NCBI GenBank assembly: GCA_963775635.1
Contig: CAVZJO010000010.1
Location: 1 to 64,000 of the forward strand
Origin: JALORV01 sp963775635
GTDB taxonomy: Bacteria; Pseudomonadota; Gammaproteobacteria; Burkholderiales; Burkholderiaceae_F
DNA length: 64,000 nt
Direction of reading: 5' to 3'
Shown: positions 60,794-64,000 of the stretch, piece by piece
Layout: every line of letters begins with the position of its first letter
How positions within the stretch are numbered: the stretch's first letter is position 1
Position numbers and translations under genes: made by a program
Notes under the pieces: generated by a model
The model's input: only the letters and a program-made list of their open reading frames with translations
Told to the model about the DNA's origin: nothing
Databases searched by the model: none

Positions 60794-62446
60794 CTACTGC
60801 GCGTTTTGTTGCAGATACTTATGGACGAAGGCGATCGCCATGCTGCCCTCACCGACCGCGGAGGCGACTCGTTTCACCGGGCTCAACCGCACATCGCCAC
60901 AGGCGAAAATCCCGGGGGCGCTCGATTCGAGGAGATAGGGATCGCGGCCGTTGGACCAGTGCCCGGCCTTCACCACATCGTCACCGGTCAGGACATATCC
61001 TCGATTGTCACGAGCGATGTCCGCCGGCAGCCACTCGGTCTCTGCATCGGCGCCGATGAAGACGAAAAGGCCGCCGCAGTCGTGTTGACGCACCGTTCCG
61101 TTCGCGCCATCGCGTATGTCGATTGCTGTCAGATGGGTGTCGCCATGCGCGGCGACGACCTCCGAATGCGGTTGAACCGTCACGTTCGACTTCGTCGCGA
61201 GCTGCTCGATCAGGTAGCGAGACATGCTCTTTTCCAGCGAATCACCGCGCACGATCAGCGTCACCGTGCGCGCGTGATTGGCAAAGAACAAGGCGGCCTG
61301 ACCGGCCGAGTTTCCGGCACCGATGAGGTGGACGTCGAGTCCGTGGGTGGCACTTGCTTCGCTGCGTGCCGCACCGTAGTAGATGCCCTTGCCGATCAGC
61401 CGATCGAAGCCGTCGACATTCAAGCGACGCCAGGTCACGCCAGTGGCAAGAATGATGGTCCGCCCTTTGACAATATCGTCGCCATCGAGGTGGACCTGAC
61501 GCGTGGCCGGTTCGATACGAGCGACCGACCGTGTGACCAGTATCTCCGCCCCCAGCCGCCTTGCCTGTTGGAGGGCGCGACTCGCAAGTTCGTCGCCTGA
61601 AACGCCGCTTGGGAAACCGAGATAGTTCTCTATGCGCGAGGATGTGCCGGCCTGACCTCCAGGCGCCTCGCGCTCCACCACCAGGGTGCGCAATCCTTCC
61701 GACGCACCGTATACGGCAGCCGCGAGGCCCGCCGGCCCGCCGCCGACGATGATGGTGTCGTACTCAGGCAGACGCGGACACGTCTGGAGGCCAAGACGCT
61801 CGGCAAGGTCGCGCGTTGCTGGCCGACTGAGCAGCGTCCCGTCAGCCAGGCGCACCATGGGGCAATCATTGTCCCGAGGGCGAACGCCAGGCCAGCGCGT
61901 TGAAAGCTCAGGCGCGTCGGGCGTCATCCATTCAAAGGTAATCTGGTTGCGCGCGAGGAACTGGCGTAAGGCGACGCATGCGGGGTCCCAGCGGTTACCG
62001 ACCATCGCTACACGAGGCTTGGGAGCCTCGGCCGCAATGCCCTGTAACCCTCCGATGCGCTCGCGTGCGAGCGCGCCGATCTTCACTGCGATCTCCGGTG
62101 ATGTCGCCGCAATGGCGTAGTAGTGCTTAGGATCAACACGGATGACGCGCGAGGGTTCCGACGCCCGATATCCACCTACAAACACAGTGCCAAAGGCGAT
62201 GGGCACTTCGCCGAAGATGGTTCCCGGAACGCGCCACCCTATCGTTCGTTCGATGCCGTCGAACAGCTTGACGACCTCGATTCTGCCGGTGAGCACCGCG
62301 TAGAGCGCGCGGTCTCCACCCTCATGAACGGCGAACTCTCCGGCACCGAGATGCAAATCGGCGGAGGTCTCCGCGAGACGCTCGAGTTCGGCAACGGCGA
62401 GCGTCGAGAACAGCGGAATGGACCGGACGTCGTCAACTGTAAGCAT
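60794..62446 (-). CDS. cNMP-binding, thioredoxin-reductase-like flavoprotein lacking CxxC
   Basis: The first 130 residues are a cyclic-nucleotide-binding-type beta-barrel (HLGAGEFAVHEGGDRALYAV, GTIFGEVPIAFGT). A thioredoxin-like linker follows (VAMVGNRWDPACVALRQFL). From about 229 it is a thioredoxin-reductase fold: FAD motif IIVGGGPAGLAAAV (232-245), GGQAGTSSRIENYLGFP and NADPH motif LIGAGNSAGQAA (from 374). Where thioredoxin reductases have the CxxC pair, this protein has GIYYGAARSEAS (355-365), with no cysteine. It cannot therefore be a classical disulfide reductase. 550 aa. It lies upstream of norB on the same strand (232-bp gap). Confidence 0.88.
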   Translation of the reverse strand: MLTVDDVRSIPLFSTLAVAELERLAETSADLHLGAGEFAVHEGGDRALYAVLTGRIEVVKLFDGIERTIGWRVPGTIFGEVPIAFGTVFVGGYRASEPSRVIRVDPKHYYAIAATSPEIAVKIGALARERIGGLQGIAAEAPKPRVAMVGNRWDPACVALRQFLARNQITFEWMTPDAPELSTRWPGVRPRDNDCPMVRLADGTLLSRPATRDLAERLGLQTCPRLPEYDTIIVGGGPAGLAAAVYGASEGLRTLVVEREAPGGQAGTSSRIENYLGFPSGVSGDELASRALQQARRLGAEILVTRSVARIEPATRQVHLDGDDIVKGRTIILATGVTWRRLNVDGFDRLIGKGIYYGAARSEASATHGLDVHLIGAGNSAGQAALFFANHARTVTLIVRGDSLEKSMSRYLIEQLATKSNVTVQPHSEVVAAHGDTHLTAIDIRDGANGTVRQHDCGGLFVFIGADAETEWLPADIARDNRGYVLTGDDVVKAGHWSNGRDPYLLESSAPGIFACGDVRLSPVKRVASAVGEGSMAIAFVHKYLQQNAQ

Positions 62447-62562
62447 GGCTCGGTTGATCGCAGAAGGAGTAAGCAGACCGAAGCGCGAATGCGCGCGGCC
62501 TAACGAGCCCGCTCAGCGGCGCGCCGCTCACGGCACGTCCGATGCAGCGGCTAGTTGGGCGC

Positions 62563-63774
62563 TCATCGCGGGCTGGCCATGATCTCGTCGAGCCAGTTGA
62601 AGATCTGCCGGTTGGCCATCGAGCGGTTGAGCGCTTCGCAATGCATGCCGGCGCCGTCGGAGTCGGAGAACCGGAGCATCGCCTTCGGGCACTTCAGGGC
62701 GTCGTACAGCTCCTTGGCATTGGACGAGGCCATGTCGGATTCCGCCGCGGTGACCAGCGTCGGGCACCGGATCTCACCGACGAGCGCAGGCTCGAGTTTC
62801 CATTTGCCGAGCTCGACGAGGAGCGAACTCAGGTCGGAGGCGCCGTTGGTCCAGAACCCGCGCTTGACGATCTTCCAATAGAGCAGCCGGTTTTTTTGAA
62901 GCACGCTCATGATGGCCTGCTCGTCCGTCGGGTCGAGGGCGGGTAGCTTCGCGATGACCTCCTGGCTCAGGTGAAACTTCGCGAAGGCCTCGCTGAACTT
63001 GCCACCCACATCGATCTGACCGGGGTCGCAAATGACGGCGGCAAGGCGGCGCTCGAACGCCGCCGCGCGCGGCGCCATGTATCCGCCCAGGCTCCACGGT
63101 TCGAAGACGATGCCCTTCGGGTCGACGACCTCGATCTTGAGGACGGCATCCACGAGCGGCGTCACCACCTTTTCCCAGTCGTGGCGAAGCGTGATTCCTT
63201 CGTCGATCAGGAGCCTGCCTTGCCCCGGTCCATCGGACATCAGCACGTGATAGCCGCGCTGCAGGGCGGCCGCGGCGATACCGAAGTAGTTCTCGACGAT
63301 GGTCGAGTCCCAGCCGCCGCCGACGAGGATCGTCGGTCGCACCTGGTTCTCGCGCCCCGGTGCACGCACGAAATAGGCTGGTAGCGACGTGTTTTCGTAG
63401 GGGATGACGATCTTCTCAGCAGCAAGAGGCCCGCGCGCCATCGCCTTGTCGAACGTTGCCATCTGAAGGTGAAAAGCGTCGACCAATCGCGGATCCACGG
63501 GCTTGCCGTAGATCGGATGGTAAGCAAGCCCCAAAAGGCAGGAGGCGCGTAAGTAGCAATCACGTGCCGCCGCAGAATGGCCCTTCGCCGTAGCCGTGTC
63601 TCCTTCCTCGATGCGCCGCTTCGCGAGCGCCGAGAACTCATCGAAGAAGGAGCCGTCGTCGCCGGGTTTGACCTTGGTGGCGAGATACTGAATCTCCCCG
63701 ACATCGGCACCACCGTACGGCGCAAAGCCGAGCGCCCATCCTGCGAACTCATCATGAACGGGATCGGGAAACAT
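62563..63774 (-). CDS. Alpha/beta hydrolase, DUF1100/FrsA-like
   Basis: This 403-aa hydrolase has an extra helical N-terminal part, in the manner of 2,6-dihydroxy-pseudo-oxynicotine hydrolase and FrsA-like proteins. The nucleophile elbow is EPWSLGGYMAPRAA, the acid lies in TAAESDMASSN and the histidine in GAGMHCEALNRSM. VGGGWDSTIVENYFG and MSDGPGQGRLLIDEG line the core. The start is ATG 63774, with GAGGAGGG just upstream. The substrate is unknown; C-C bond hydrolases and esterases both occur in this group. Confidence 0.85.
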   Translation of the reverse strand: MFPDPVHDEFAGWALGFAPYGGADVGEIQYLATKVKPGDDGSFFDEFSALAKRRIEEGDTATAKGHSAAARDCYLRASCLLGLAYHPIYGKPVDPRLVDAFHLQMATFDKAMARGPLAAEKIVIPYENTSLPAYFVRAPGRENQVRPTILVGGGWDSTIVENYFGIAAAALQRGYHVLMSDGPGQGRLLIDEGITLRHDWEKVVTPLVDAVLKIEVVDPKGIVFEPWSLGGYMAPRAAAFERRLAAVICDPGQIDVGGKFSEAFAKFHLSQEVIAKLPALDPTDEQAIMSVLQKNRLLYWKIVKRGFWTNGASDLSSLLVELGKWKLEPALVGEIRCPTLVTAAESDMASSNAKELYDALKCPKAMLRFSDSDGAGMHCEALNRSMANRQIFNWLDEIMASPR

Positions 63775-63833
63775 GGGCCCTCCTCGTGTCAATTCGAGCG
63801 CTCTAACGCTCGCCTAGGGGCAGGGCATTATGA

Positions 63834-64000
63834 CTACTTGAGTTTCCGATCTTCACGCTTGGCTGCTTCCATTGCCTCGGGCTCGAGTTCCTCGGCGTAT
63901 CGATTAAGGCGAATGAAGACGCCCCATCCGGCGAGTAATACTCCAACAGAGGCCAAGAGGCTGGCCGCGTACGGTAGCTGGGTCAAGTCTTCATGGATGG
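63834..64000 (-). CDS. Small membrane protein (C-terminal part; cut by window edge)
   Basis: The visible end has one membrane segment (LLASVGVLLAGWGVFI), then a positively and negatively charged tail (RLNRYAEELEPEAMEAAKRE). It stops at 63834-63836 (TAG). I do not recognise it. The short tail is hydrophilic and probably cytosolic. It lies 60 bases upstream of the hydrolase gene on the same strand. The start is outside the window. Confidence 0.6.
   Translation of the reverse strand, partial: IHEDLTQLPYAASLLASVGVLLAGWGVFIRLNRYAEELEPEAMEAAKREDRKLK

Overview
The window is a GC-rich chromosomal segment of a betaproteobacterium, most likely Burkholderiales or a close relative. The basis is a complete class I polyhydroxyalkanoate (PHA) set (phaC-phaA-phaB, phaR and a BktB-type thiolase), a sucA-sucB-lpdA 2-oxoglutarate dehydrogenase cluster, a PEP-CTERM protein and a quinol-type nitric oxide reductase. 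No rRNA, tRNA, CRISPR array, integrase or transposase gene was seen.

Layout. 1-7087 (minus strand): a six-gene catabolic/transport operon running ABC ATPase, periplasmic binding protein, fused permease, PdxA-like dehydrogenase, MmgE/PrpD-family protein and a haloacetate-dehalogenase-type hydrolase cut by the window edge. Several of these reading frames are broken by single-base shifts. 7159-14807 (mostly minus): two GSTs, an M15-type peptidase, bktB, a PTS IIA-like protein, an HNH protein, an outer-membrane protein, rimO and phaR. 15296-19837: a TTC38-like TPR protein divergent from a cupin/AraC regulator, then a YCII protein, a DUF4287/DUF5655 protein, an SRPBCC protein and its ArsR-type regulator with a visible operator. 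19978-26506: a phosphatase-like protein, then an amidase (plus strand) converging on a cobalt-type nitrile hydratase operon led by a HupE cobalt/nickel permease (minus strand), an esterase and a PEP-CTERM protein. 26844-31774 (minus): a potassium-channel-like protein, a parvulin lipoprotein, a di-haem peroxidase-like protein, a small periplasmic protein, an amidohydrolase and a third GST. 32003-33626 (plus): a sorbosone-dehydrogenase-like protein and a cytochrome c. 33719-37689 (minus): phaCAB.

37885-45573 is mostly housekeeping: pgeF, rluD, bamD, a DinG/YoaA helicase, a DUF465 protein, a PP2C phosphatase, a secreted coiled-coil protein and zapE. 45635-51907 (minus) is sucA-sucB-pspC-lpdA. 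Between sucB and pspC lies a 270-bp element with perfect 20-bp terminal inverted repeats and two further long internal inverted repeats. Divergent from sucA, on the plus strand at 52192-56971, is a three-gene 2-oxoacid:ferredoxin oxidoreductase operon whose first gene joins a GltD-like FAD domain to ferredoxin domains. Two enzyme systems that probably oxidise 2-oxoglutarate therefore share one 284-bp promoter region. A KAS-III-like enzyme follows. 58261-64000 (minus) holds a quinol nitric oxide reductase, a cNMP-binding/thioredoxin-reductase-like flavoprotein that lacks the redox CxxC, an alpha/beta hydrolase and the end of a small membrane protein.

How the genes fit together. BktB and PhaA make 3-ketoacyl-CoA, PhaB reduces it, PhaC polymerises it and PhaR senses the polymer. 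Nitrile hydratase plus amidase would turn nitriles into acids, with HupE probably supplying cobalt. The strongest candidates for something undescribed are the structured element at 47400-47669, the paired NAD- and ferredoxin-linked 2-oxoacid systems, the unusual flavoprotein beside the NO reductase, and the uncharacterised operon at the left edge.
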